NCBI RefSeq assembly: GCF_030286555.1
Contig: NZ_JASVWF010000007.1
Coordinates: 288,700-352,699 of the forward strand
Source of the DNA: Actinomycetospora termitidis
GTDB lineage: Bacteria; Actinomycetota; Actinomycetes; Mycobacteriales; Pseudonocardiaceae
Direction of reading: 5' to 3'
Length of the DNA: 64,000 bases
Of this stretch, positions 40,526-48,463 are shown piece by piece; within the stretch, counting starts at the first letter, position 1; every line of letters begins with the position of its first letter. Below the pieces are notes generated by a model. The model did no database searches. It was given only the letters and a program-made list of their open reading frames with translations, and had not been told where the DNA came from. The position numbers and the translations under genes are program-made.

Positions 40526-42346
40526 ATGGAGTCCGTCGACTGGGGCACGGAGTGGTTCTCGAGCCTGATCTGGATCGCGGCCGTCTGGGTCGCCACCGTC
40601 ATCGGGTTCGCGATCGTCGCCGGGCTCATCGTGCGCTTCCTGACGTGGGGCCGGCAGTTCTGGCGTCTGGCCGGCCCGTGGATGAGTCCGCGCACGGGGC
40701 CCGACGGGTACCGGCCGGTGCTCTTCGTGCTGGGCCTGCTGGCGCTCGTGGTGTTCCAGGTCCGCCTGACGATCTTGTACACCTACCAGACGAACGACCT
40801 GTACACCGCGTTGCAGAACCTCGACGCCGGGGCCTTCTGGCGGTCGCTGCTCGTCTTCTCGGTGATCGCCGCGCTGTCGGTCGCCGAGGCGCTGGTGACC
40901 TACTACGTCGGCCAGCGCTTCCTGATCCGCCTCTGGGAGAACCTCACCGACCGGTTCCTCGGCGACTGGCTCGGCGACCGCGTCTACCAGCGCTCCCGGT
41001 TCTCCGAGACCCAGGTCGACAACCCCGACCAGCGCATCCAGGAGGACATCGCGTCCTTCGCGCAGACGTCCTACTCGCTGTCGATCGGGCCGAGCGGGGC
41101 GGTGCAGGCGCTGGTCACGCTGCCGTCGTTCACGATCATCCTGTGGGAGCTGTCCGGCCCGTTCACGGTGTTCGGGGTCGAGGTCCCGCGCGCGATGACC
41201 TTCATCGCCTTCCTCTACGTCATCGTCGCCACGGTCTTCGCCTTCCGCATCGGCAAGCCCCTCATCCGGCTCAACTTCCTCAACGAGGGCCTCGGCGCGT
41301 ACTACCGCTACGCGCTGGTCCGGGTGCGGGACAACGCCGAGAACATCGCCTTCTACCGCGGCGAGCCGGTGGAGCGCCGCACGCTCGACGGTCGGTTCCG
41401 CGACGTCATCGCGAACTACCGCCGCATCGTCGTGCGGACGCTGAAGTTCAACGGCTTCAACCTGATCGTCACCCAGATCTCGCAGGTGTTCCCGATCATC
41501 CTGCAGGCGCCGCGCTTCTTCGCCCAGCAGATCAGCCTCGGCGACATCCAGCAGACCGCGCAGGCCTTCGGTCAGGTCCACGACTCGCTGAGCTTCTTCC
41601 GCAACGCGTACGACACGTTCGCCGGCTACCGCGCCGTCCTCGACCGTCTGACCGGGCTCCTCGACGCCGACGAGCAGGCCCGAGAGCTCCCGACGATCTC
41701 GGCGGAGGACCGCGCCGACGGCGTCGCGGTCCGCGACCTCACCGTGCGCACCCCGGACGGCACGGTCCTCGTCGAAGACCTCGACCTCACCCTCGCCGGC
41801 GCGGACACCCTGCTGATCACCGGCCGATCCGGCTATGGCAAGACCACGCTCCTGCGCAGTCTCGCCGACCTCTGGCCCTACGCCGAGGGTACGGTCGAGC
41901 GCCCGGAGGGGCCCCGGTCGATGTTCCTGTCCCAGCAGCCGTACCTCCCGCTGGGCACGCTCCGGACGGCGCTCGCCTACCCCCGTCCGCCCGAGGAGGT
42001 TCCCGACGACGAGGCGGCGCGGGTCCTGCGGGCGGTCGCGCTGGGGCACCTCGCCACCCGCCTCGACGATGACGAGCTCTGGTGGCGCACCCTCTCGCCC
42101 GGCGAGCAGCAGCGGCTCGGGTTCGCCCGGCTCGTGCTGTCCCGGCCCGACGTCGTGTTCCTCGACGAGGCCACGGCCGCGCTGGACGAGGGGCTGGAGC
42201 ACGACCTGTACACCCTCGTCCGCGAGGAGCTGCCGGACCTCGTCCTGGTCAGCGTGGGACACCGGTCGAGCCTGGAGGCGTTCCACGCCCGGAGGCTGGA
42301 CCTCCGGGGCGAGGGCCGGTGGGAGCTGGAGGCGATCACGCAGTAG
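40526..42346 (+). CDS. SbmA/BacA-type ABC exporter-like protein (Rv1819c-like)
   Basis: 606 residues from the ATG at 40526, with AGGGGGA five bases upstream; permease and ATPase are fused. The membrane half has six helices, with the family phrase QVDNPDQRIQEDIASF after FSET. The ATPase half has Walker A GRSGYGKTTLLRSLADLWPY, the C-loop LSPGEQQRLGFARLVLSRPDVVFLDEATAALD split over Walker B, and the H-loop SVGHRSS. The mycobacterial homologue takes up cobalamin and hydrophilic peptides, and BacA/SbmA proteins import peptides in other bacteria. In this setting uptake or envelope maintenance is possible; its link to the polysaccharide is only by position. Confidence 0.9.
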   Translation: MESVDWGTEWFSSLIWIAAVWVATVIGFAIVAGLIVRFLTWGRQFWRLAGPWMSPRTGPDGYRPVLFVLGLLALVVFQVRLTILYTYQTNDLYTALQNLDAGAFWRSLLVFSVIAALSVAEALVTYYVGQRFLIRLWENLTDRFLGDWLGDRVYQRSRFSETQVDNPDQRIQEDIASFAQTSYSLSIGPSGAVQALVTLPSFTIILWELSGPFTVFGVEVPRAMTFIAFLYVIVATVFAFRIGKPLIRLNFLNEGLGAYYRYALVRVRDNAENIAFYRGEPVERRTLDGRFRDVIANYRRIVVRTLKFNGFNLIVTQISQVFPIILQAPRFFAQQISLGDIQQTAQAFGQVHDSLSFFRNAYDTFAGYRAVLDRLTGLLDADEQARELPTISAEDRADGVAVRDLTVRTPDGTVLVEDLDLTLAGADTLLITGRSGYGKTTLLRSLADLWPYAEGTVERPEGPRSMFLSQQPYLPLGTLRTALAYPRPPEEVPDDEAARVLRAVALGHLATRLDDDELWWRTLSPGEQQRLGFARLVLSRPDVVFLDEATAALDEGLEHDLYTLVREELPDLVLVSVGHRSSLEAFHARRLDLRGEGRWELEAITQ

Positions 42347-42468
42347 TCACACCGAGCAATCTCCACGCGCGGCGTCATAGCCCGTTCGGGGCATCGTCGG
42401 AGTCCACGGTGAGAGCACGTGGACCGGTGTCGCTACGGGGGGCGACCGCGACGAGGGGACCTGCACGC

Positions 42469-43911
42469 ATGGCCATCGATCCGGGGACCGACACGAGAGC
42501 ACCGGCGCCGGTCGGCGCGCCGGTCGGGTCCACGCGGGACGGCTGGCGTCCCCGCCTGCGCCGCGCCGTCGTCGTGACCGACCTGGTCCTCCTGGTGACC
42601 GTCACCGCCGCCGTCGCGCTGGTCGGGGTGCTCGCCCGCGAGTGGGTGGCCCTCGACGCCGCGCTCGGCAGCGCCGTCGCCGTCGGTGTCGCGGTCGCGT
42701 TCCTGGCCGGCCTGCGGTGCTGGGACCCCCAGGTCGTCGGGCAGGGCAGCGAGGAGTTCAACCGGCTCGCGCGCGCGTTCGTCCGCGCGACCCTCGTGCT
42801 CGCCTTCGTCGGGTTCGCGGTCAAGGCCGAGTGGCTCCGGCCGTGGGTCGTCGGGGTGCTGCCGGCGGCGGCGGTCGTCGTGCTGGTCGGCCGCTGGCTC
42901 GTCCGGCGCGTGCTGCACGCCGCCCGGCGGGACGGGGCCTGCATGGCCCGCGTGCTCGTCGTCGGGACCCCGGAGGCCGCGGCGGACCTGGTGGCCCGCA
43001 CCCGGCGGGTCCCGTGGCACGGCTGGCGGGTCGTCGCGGCCTGCACCCCAACCGGCGACGGCGCCGCGGACGCGCCCGTCGTCGGGGACCTCGACGACGT
43101 CCCGCGGCAGGTCGCGGCCCTCGGCATCGACGTCGTCGCGGTCGCCCCCGCCCCGGGCTGGACGCCGAAGCGACTGCACCGCCTGGCGTGGGACCTCGAG
43201 GGCACGGGGGTCGACCTCGTCGTCGACCCGGGCCTGATGGAGGTCGGCGGGCCGCGCCTGCACGTGGCACCGGTCGACGGGCTGCCGATGCTCCGCCTCA
43301 CCGAGCCGCGGTTCTCCGGGACGACGCGGGCGGTCAAGGTCGTCGTCGACAAGCTCGGCGCCGCGGCGCTCCTGCTGGTCCTCGCGCCGACGCTGGCCGT
43401 GATCGCCGCCCTCGTGAAGCGGGACGGCGGGCCGGTGTTCTACCGGCAGGAACGCGTCGGCATCCACGGGCGCACGTTCCGCATGGTCAAGTTCCGGTCG
43501 ATGGTCGTCGACGCCGACCGGCACGTCCCCGACCGGCAGAACGAGGGCGCCGGGCCCCTGTTCAAGATGCGTCGCGACCCGCGGGTCACCCGGGTCGGCG
43601 CGGTCCTGCGGCGGCTCTCCCTCGACGAGCTGCCCCAGCTGTTCAACGTGCTCGGCGGGTCGATGTCGCTGGTCGGGCCGCGTCCGCCGCTGGCCCGCGA
43701 GGTCGCCCAGTACGCCGACGACGCCCGGCGGAAGCTGCTGGTCCGCCCGGGGATGACGGGCCTGTGGCAGGTGAGCGGGCGCAGCGACCTGAGCTGGGAG
43801 GAGTCGGTGCGTCTCGATCTGCGGTACGTGGAGAACTGGTCACCGGCGCTGGATGCCACGATCCTGTGGAAGACCGTCGGTGCGGTCCTGGGATCCCGGG
43901 GCGCCTACTAG
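42469..43911 (+). CDS. Polyprenyl-phosphate sugar-1-phosphate transferase (priming enzyme 2)
   Basis: 480 residues from the ATG at 42469, four or five membrane helices in the N-terminal half, then a Rossmann-like segment (RVLVVGTPEAAADLVA). The catalytic region after the last helix reads DKLGAAALLLVLAPTLA, FYRQERVGIHGRTFRMVKFRSM, the SLDELPQLFNVLGGSMSLVGPRPP block and RPGMTGLWQVSGRSDLSW. These are the classic priming transferase signatures. It starts repeat units on undecaprenyl phosphate. It differs from priming enzyme 1 in the second signature, so the two may use different sugars or serve two polymers. Upstream, 42347-42468, is a plain gap with no clear hairpin. Confidence 0.93.
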   Translation: MAIDPGTDTRAPAPVGAPVGSTRDGWRPRLRRAVVVTDLVLLVTVTAAVALVGVLAREWVALDAALGSAVAVGVAVAFLAGLRCWDPQVVGQGSEEFNRLARAFVRATLVLAFVGFAVKAEWLRPWVVGVLPAAAVVVLVGRWLVRRVLHAARRDGACMARVLVVGTPEAAADLVARTRRVPWHGWRVVAACTPTGDGAADAPVVGDLDDVPRQVAALGIDVVAVAPAPGWTPKRLHRLAWDLEGTGVDLVVDPGLMEVGGPRLHVAPVDGLPMLRLTEPRFSGTTRAVKVVVDKLGAAALLLVLAPTLAVIAALVKRDGGPVFYRQERVGIHGRTFRMVKFRSMVVDADRHVPDRQNEGAGPLFKMRRDPRVTRVGAVLRRLSLDELPQLFNVLGGSMSLVGPRPPLAREVAQYADDARRKLLVRPGMTGLWQVSGRSDLSWEESVRLDLRYVENWSPALDATILWKTVGAVLGSRGAY

Positions 43912-43920
43912 GGGAGAGGC

Positions 43921-45528
43921 ATGGGCACGCTCTACCGCGCGATCTGGGCCTCCGACGACCCGGCCGCCGTCGAGCTCGCCGACGACGCCTTCACCCGCTG
44001 GGCCGAGCGCGCCGCCGAGCGCGACCACCGCCCCCTCGCCGACACCGGGCGCATCCGCACCAGCAAGCAGGACCGCTACACGCTGCGCCGCGACGTCCAC
44101 CGCGACCCGACCGACACGAAGATCACCGCGATCGTGCGCGCGGTGTTCATCGCGAACCGTCGCGACGGCATCCGGTGGACCACCACCCTGCGGACCTGGT
44201 CGGGCGGCACCGCGGAGCACGAGGGCGCCCGGGCGTGGGTGTGGGTCGACGTCGACGCGTCGTCGCACCACCCCAACGAGCCGATCGTGCCGCGCCCGCC
44301 GATCTTCGTCAGCGAGCTGCTCACGAGCACGAAGGCCGGGCGCCACGGCGTCGTCCTGCGCCCGACCCCGATGCGCTACCGCGGCCCCGACGGTGCCGAG
44401 GAGCTCGCCGACCTCGTGACGCACGCCGACCGCGACGTCCCCGTCGTCGTCCTGGCCGACCTCGGGGAGGACGTCCCGGTCGACGAGGGCCGGGTCCTCG
44501 ACGCTGTCGTCCGGCGCACCGTGCGCGACGTCGCGGGGCTCGCGGCGGTCGCGGTCGTCGATCCCGACGGCGGGTCCGCGCTCGCGGACGCGCTCGGCGA
44601 GGACGCCCCGATCGGCCCCGGCGGCCTGCGGGTCTACCTCCCGGGCTTCGACCCGGCCGCCGGCGACGACACCGCCGACCGCCTCCTCGACGTCCGCGCC
44701 GACCGCTACTGGACCAAGCCCGGGCTGGCCGGCCGGCTCGTCGCGGGGCTCGTCGCGCCGCTGTCCACCGCGCGCCGCCCGCCGGACTCCTACGACCGCG
44801 CCCGCGCGCACCTCGACGCCCAGGCCCCGGCCGAGGTCGGCGCCACCCTGGAGAAGGCGACCGCCCGGATCGCCGACCTCGAGCAGGACCTCGCGGCCGA
44901 GAGGTCGCTGTCCGAGGGCGTGATCCAGGAGTACGGCGACCTGGAGCACGAGGTCGCGAGCCTGCGCGACCAGCTCCGCACGCTCTCGACCGACCTCGCC
45001 CGCCTGCGCGGCGAGCGTGCGGACGCCGGGCTGGAGGACCTCGACGTCGCCCCGGTGCACGCCCGCGACTGCAGCGACGCGGCGGCCCTCGCCCGCAAGC
45101 ACCTCGGGCAGTACCTCTCCTTCCCGACGGCGGCCGGGGTCGACCTGGAGCTGCTCGACCGCCAGTCCGCCGGCGCGGCGTGGGGCGAGCAGGCGTGGCG
45201 GGCGCTGCGGGCCCTGGCCTGGTACGCCCGGGCGCGCTCCCGCGACGGCGTCGAGGCCGACTTCTTCCAGTGGTGCTGGAACTCCGGGCACCCGATGGCC
45301 TGGCCGGCGAGCCCGCGCAAGCTCGCGATGCGGGAATCGAAGTCGGTGATGGACCGCTGGCCCGACACCCGCACCTTCGACGTCGACGGCGAGCCCCGCA
45401 TCGTCGAGTCGCACATCAAGATCTCGTCGGCCGGCCTGGCCCCGCGCATCTACTTCACCTGGGTCGAACGCACCCGCACGGTGCACGTCGTCTACTTCGG
45501 CAGGCACCTGCGCAACACCATGACCTAA
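43921..45528 (+). CDS. Unknown protein with central coiled coil
   Basis: 535 residues starting nine bases after priming enzyme 2. The N-terminal half (about 1-280) mixes beta strands and loops (RAVFIANRRDGIRWTTTLRTW, VPRPPIFVSELL, RDVPVVVLADLGEDVPVDE) with no motif I can name. A coiled coil covers about 295-370 (ARIADLEQDLAAERSLSEG, DLEHEVASLRDQLRTLS, LARLRGERADAGLEDLDV). The C-terminal part has conserved-looking aromatic and basic residues and ends in APRIYFTWVERTRTVHVVYFG, a strand-turn-strand that resembles the end of RelE/ParE-like toxin folds. I do not recognise the family. It may be functionally unrelated to the transferase. Confidence 0.75.
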   Translation: MGTLYRAIWASDDPAAVELADDAFTRWAERAAERDHRPLADTGRIRTSKQDRYTLRRDVHRDPTDTKITAIVRAVFIANRRDGIRWTTTLRTWSGGTAEHEGARAWVWVDVDASSHHPNEPIVPRPPIFVSELLTSTKAGRHGVVLRPTPMRYRGPDGAEELADLVTHADRDVPVVVLADLGEDVPVDEGRVLDAVVRRTVRDVAGLAAVAVVDPDGGSALADALGEDAPIGPGGLRVYLPGFDPAAGDDTADRLLDVRADRYWTKPGLAGRLVAGLVAPLSTARRPPDSYDRARAHLDAQAPAEVGATLEKATARIADLEQDLAAERSLSEGVIQEYGDLEHEVASLRDQLRTLSTDLARLRGERADAGLEDLDVAPVHARDCSDAAALARKHLGQYLSFPTAAGVDLELLDRQSAGAAWGEQAWRALRALAWYARARSRDGVEADFFQWCWNSGHPMAWPASPRKLAMRESKSVMDRWPDTRTFDVDGEPRIVESHIKISSAGLAPRIYFTWVERTRTVHVVYFGRHLRNTMT

Positions 45529-45558
45529 CGTCGACCCCACCTGCTCGGGGGAGGCGCC

Positions 45559-46143
45559 ATGACGCAGCTCGACCGCACCACACCCGACGTCGTGAAGATC
45601 CCGGTGCCGCGGTCGCCACTGGAGCCGTGGACGCCGACGCCGCCGAGCGGGATCCGGTGGATGGACGCCGCTCCGGCGCCGGCCGAGCCCGCCCCGGCGT
45701 CGCCTCGTCACTCCCGTCGGGCGTGGTGGATCGCGGGGGCGATGATCGTGCTGCTGGCGGTGATCGCGCTGGTGGCGGCGCTGGTGGCCCGCGCGAACCG
45801 GACGATGACGGTGCAGGGGTCGGTGGTGGTGGTCTCGTCGGGCGCCCAGCTCCCCGGGGCGCCGTGCCTCTCCTCGCCGGTGTCCGGCCGGTCGGTGTCG
45901 ATGTGGGACGCCGGGGGCCGGCTCGTGGCGGCCGCCCCGCTCGGGTCGCTGGGCTACGCGGTCGACCAATGGGGCTCGAGCACGCCGTTCGCCGACGGGT
46001 GCCGCTTCGACGTCCTGTTCACCGACGTCCCCGCGAACGACCGGATGTACCGCGTCGGGGTGGGCTCCAGCGTCGCGAACACGGTGCCGTTCTCCCGCGA
46101 CCAGCTCACGACGACGGGTGCGTCGATCACCTACGGCCGGTAG
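45559..46143 (+). CDS. Single-span membrane protein of unknown function
   Basis: 194 residues from the ATG at 45559, preceded by GGGGGAGGCGCC. A Pro-rich cytoplasmic region (1-55) precedes a membrane helix at about 57-80 (WWIAGAMIVLLAVIALVAALV). The outside domain (about 85-194) has two Cys (CLSSP and CRFDVL) and the GSSTPFADG phrase, and may be a small beta-rich adaptor. It is 30 bases downstream of the coiled-coil gene and could be expressed with it. No family recognised. Confidence 0.72.
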   Translation: MTQLDRTTPDVVKIPVPRSPLEPWTPTPPSGIRWMDAAPAPAEPAPASPRHSRRAWWIAGAMIVLLAVIALVAALVARANRTMTVQGSVVVVSSGAQLPGAPCLSSPVSGRSVSMWDAGGRLVAAAPLGSLGYAVDQWGSSTPFADGCRFDVLFTDVPANDRMYRVGVGSSVANTVPFSRDQLTTTGASITYGR

Positions 46144-46153
46144 AACTCGTCGT

Positions 46154-46990
46154 GTGCGGGTGAGCGCGGTGATGACCAGCGGCGTGGTCACGGTCGGCCC
46201 GTCCACCCCGCTCGCGGACGCCCGCGCCCTGCTCACGGCCAACCGGTACTCCGGGCTGCCGGTGGTCTCGACGGGCCACCGGCTGGTCGGGATCCTGACG
46301 ACGCTCGACCTGCTGCGCGCGGAGGTCGAGGGGCGGTCGGGCGCACGGGTCGCCGACGTCATGACCCGCGACCCGATGACGATGACCCCCGACTCGCCGG
46401 TCAGCGTGCTCGCCCATCGACTGCGTCGCTACGGCGAGGTGCGGGTGATGCCGATCGTCGAGGGCGGCGTGCTGGTCGGGATCGTGACCCGCGGCGACCT
46501 GCTGCGCACCCCCGAGCGCCGCTCGCTGGTCGACCGGCTCCTCGGGACGCCGGAGGTCGACCTCGACGCGCCGCCGCCCGACGAGCCCCGGATCGGCTCG
46601 ACGGCGGGTCAGGTCATGACGCCGCTCCACCGCTGCTGGGTCGCCGACCAGAGCACCCCGGTCACGGAGGCCGCCGCGTGGTTGTCCGCGCAGCGCCTGA
46701 CCGCGCTGCCGGTGCTGGACCGGGACGACCGCCTGCTCGGCGTGGTCAGCGAGGCCGACCTGCTGGCGGACCGGCTCTCCGGGCGCCGCGGCCCGGCGCC
46801 GCGCACGTGCGGGCAGGCCATGACGACGGGGGCGACGGCGGTGCGGGCGAACGTGTCGGTGGCCAAGGTCGCGAAGGCGATGGTGCGCCGCCGGTTCCGC
46901 TCGCTGCCGGTGCTGGGTCGCGACGACCGCGTGGTGGGGATGATCAGCCGCGGCGACGTGCTCCGGGCGGTGGCGCCGCCGGGCCGGTGA
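46154..46990 (+). CDS. Four-CBS domain protein
   Basis: 278 residues from the GTG at 46154 (VRVSAVMTSGVVTVG). Four CBS repeats are visible: the first at about 5-55 (NRYSGLPVVSTGHRLVGILTTLDLL), the second at about 60-115 (DVMTRDPMTMTPDSPVSVLA), the third at about 145-205 (RLTALPVLDRDDRLLGVVSEADLL) and the fourth at about 215-275 (RFRSLPVLGRDDRVVGMISRGD). Two Bateman modules should bind adenine nucleotides. With no attached enzyme domain, it may act as an energy sensor on a partner. It begins 10 bases after the preceding gene. Confidence 0.9.
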   Translation: MRVSAVMTSGVVTVGPSTPLADARALLTANRYSGLPVVSTGHRLVGILTTLDLLRAEVEGRSGARVADVMTRDPMTMTPDSPVSVLAHRLRRYGEVRVMPIVEGGVLVGIVTRGDLLRTPERRSLVDRLLGTPEVDLDAPPPDEPRIGSTAGQVMTPLHRCWVADQSTPVTEAAAWLSAQRLTALPVLDRDDRLLGVVSEADLLADRLSGRRGPAPRTCGQAMTTGATAVRANVSVAKVAKAMVRRRFRSLPVLGRDDRVVGMISRGDVLRAVAPPGR

Positions 46991-47070
46991 GGGCTCTCGA
47001 CCGTGGATCGGCGCGAACGGCATACTCCGCGCCACACGTGAGCCGGTCGGACGAGCCGGGGGAGGTGCCG

Positions 47071-47796
47071 GTGGTCGAGCAACGCGGTCGGGCCGACGCC
47101 GTCCCGAGCCCGTCGGAGGAGGAGTCGACCGTCCGCATGCCGCCGACCGGCCCGCAGCCGACGGTCACGGCGACCCCCACTCCCACCGTCGCCACCACCG
47201 TCACGCCCCCGTCCAATCCGGCGACCGCACCGCAACCCGTCGTCGCGACCAAGCGTTCCCGGTGGCCCCTGGTGCTGACGGGCGTGCTGCTGCTCGTCCT
47301 CGGCACGGCCGGGGGATGGTTCGCCCGGGGGACGCTGGTCTCGGAGCCCGTCCCCGTCGCCGCGCCGGTCGCGACCACCGCCCCGACCCCGACGGCGACC
47401 ACCGTCCCGCCCCTCCCGGTCGCCGGGCCGCCGATCATCCCGTCGACGACCCCGAACGCCAGCGACGGCCCGGCCCTCGGCCGCACGACCGCCGGGTCCC
47501 GCGGGTGGGGCGTCGCGCAGCCGACCGAGATCGACGGCGACGACGGCGCCGTCGTCGTCGGGGTGCGCTGGGAGGACTGGGGCGAGGATCGCGCGACCGG
47601 CACGGGCACCGCGCCCTACACACCGGACGACGACGGCGAGGGCGGCGACACCCGCGTCACGCAGGAACGCGCGACCGTCGTGGCGTTCGACCTCGGCGAC
47701 TGCGACGGCCGGGAGGCCTACCGCCGGGTGACGTGGTACTTCCCGCAGCACGACGAGGAGTTCAGCCCGTCCCGCTCCGTCCGGGTCTGCGACTGA
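47071..47796 (+). CDS. Single-span membrane protein with Thr/Pro-rich linker
   Basis: 241 residues from a GTG at 47071, six bases after GGGGGAG; GTGs at 47038 and 47065 are in frame alternatives. A Thr/Pro-rich cytoplasmic half (TVTATPTPTVATTVTPPS) precedes a membrane helix at about 65-85 (SRWPLVLTGVLLLVLGTAGG), then another Thr/Pro linker and an outer domain with DGAVVVGVRWEDWGEDR. The domain ends in paired Cys (LGDCDGREAYRR, RSVRVCD). Like the gene at 45559 it is a short anchored outer domain; no function is known to me. Confidence 0.7.
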   Translation: MVEQRGRADAVPSPSEEESTVRMPPTGPQPTVTATPTPTVATTVTPPSNPATAPQPVVATKRSRWPLVLTGVLLLVLGTAGGWFARGTLVSEPVPVAAPVATTAPTPTATTVPPLPVAGPPIIPSTTPNASDGPALGRTTAGSRGWGVAQPTEIDGDDGAVVVGVRWEDWGEDRATGTGTAPYTPDDDGEGGDTRVTQERATVVAFDLGDCDGREAYRRVTWYFPQHDEEFSPSRSVRVCD

Positions 47797-47875
47797 GCGT
47801 CACGGCGCTGCGCTCCTTCGTTGCGTTCGGTCACACCCCGGCGTGCCGCGTGCCGGGGCGGGGAATCATCGGATC

Positions 47876-48463
47876 GTGCGACTCGATCGGATGCGCGCGG
47901 CGCTCCTGCCGCGCCCCAGCGTCCTCCGCCGTCGGTCCGACGGCATCGAGACCGCGGCGCTGCGCTGCGCCGTCGTCCTGCTCGTGCTCCTGGTGCCCTT
48001 TCTGGTGCTCCTCGGCCGGCACGGCGCCGACGACGCCGCGGCCGACGCCGCCGCGACGCGCGCCCAGGCTCATCCCGTGACCGCCACCGTCCTCGAGGCC
48101 CCACCCGGGGCCGGCATGACGGCGGGGTACACCGGCGGCCTGAGCACGGTGGACGTCGCGTGGGTCGAGCCCGACCTCACCCGCCACACGACGCAGATCA
48201 CCGCCGCCCCGTCGGTCCGCACCGGCGACCGCATGCAGCTGTGGATCGCGGCCGGCGACCGCCCCGTGGTCCCGCCGGCCAGCGACACCGACGCGGTCGT
48301 CGAGGGGGTCGTCGACGCGGTCGGTGCGCTGGTCGCGGCGGTCGTCGTGCTGGCGGGACTGCTGATCACGCTGCGGCTCGTCCTGGACCGCGCACGGATG
48401 CGCGCCTGGGACGCCGACTGGTGGACCTTCGTCCACCGTCGGGACCGCGGGACGACGGGTTAG
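47876..48463 (+). CDS. Rv1733c-like two-span membrane protein
   Basis: 195 residues from the GTG at 47876 (VRLDRMRAALLPRPS). Two membrane helices flank an external domain: helix 1 at about 33-53 (AALRCAVVLLVLLVPFLVLLG) and helix 2 at about 142-163 (AVGALVAAVVVLAGLLITLRL). The external part has TATVLEAPPGAG and a TGDRMQLWI segment. The layout and ending (LDRARMRAWDADWWTF) match the actinobacterial Rv1733c-like membrane family. The stop overlaps that of the opposite-strand molybdenum hydroxylase gene by four bases. Confidence 0.75.
   Translation: MRLDRMRAALLPRPSVLRRRSDGIETAALRCAVVLLVLLVPFLVLLGRHGADDAAADAAATRAQAHPVTATVLEAPPGAGMTAGYTGGLSTVDVAWVEPDLTRHTTQITAAPSVRTGDRMQLWIAAGDRPVVPPASDTDAVVEGVVDAVGALVAAVVVLAGLLITLRLVLDRARMRAWDADWWTFVHRRDRGTTG

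Noticed and set aside
39707..42286. An 859-codon leftward frame
   Set aside because: Only the 230 codons from the GTG at 40399 form a real protein; the remainder is antisense to the ABC gene.
43840..46362. An 840-codon leftward frame
   Set aside because: It runs antisense to the priming transferase, the coiled-coil gene and the CBS gene, and has no recognisable domain.
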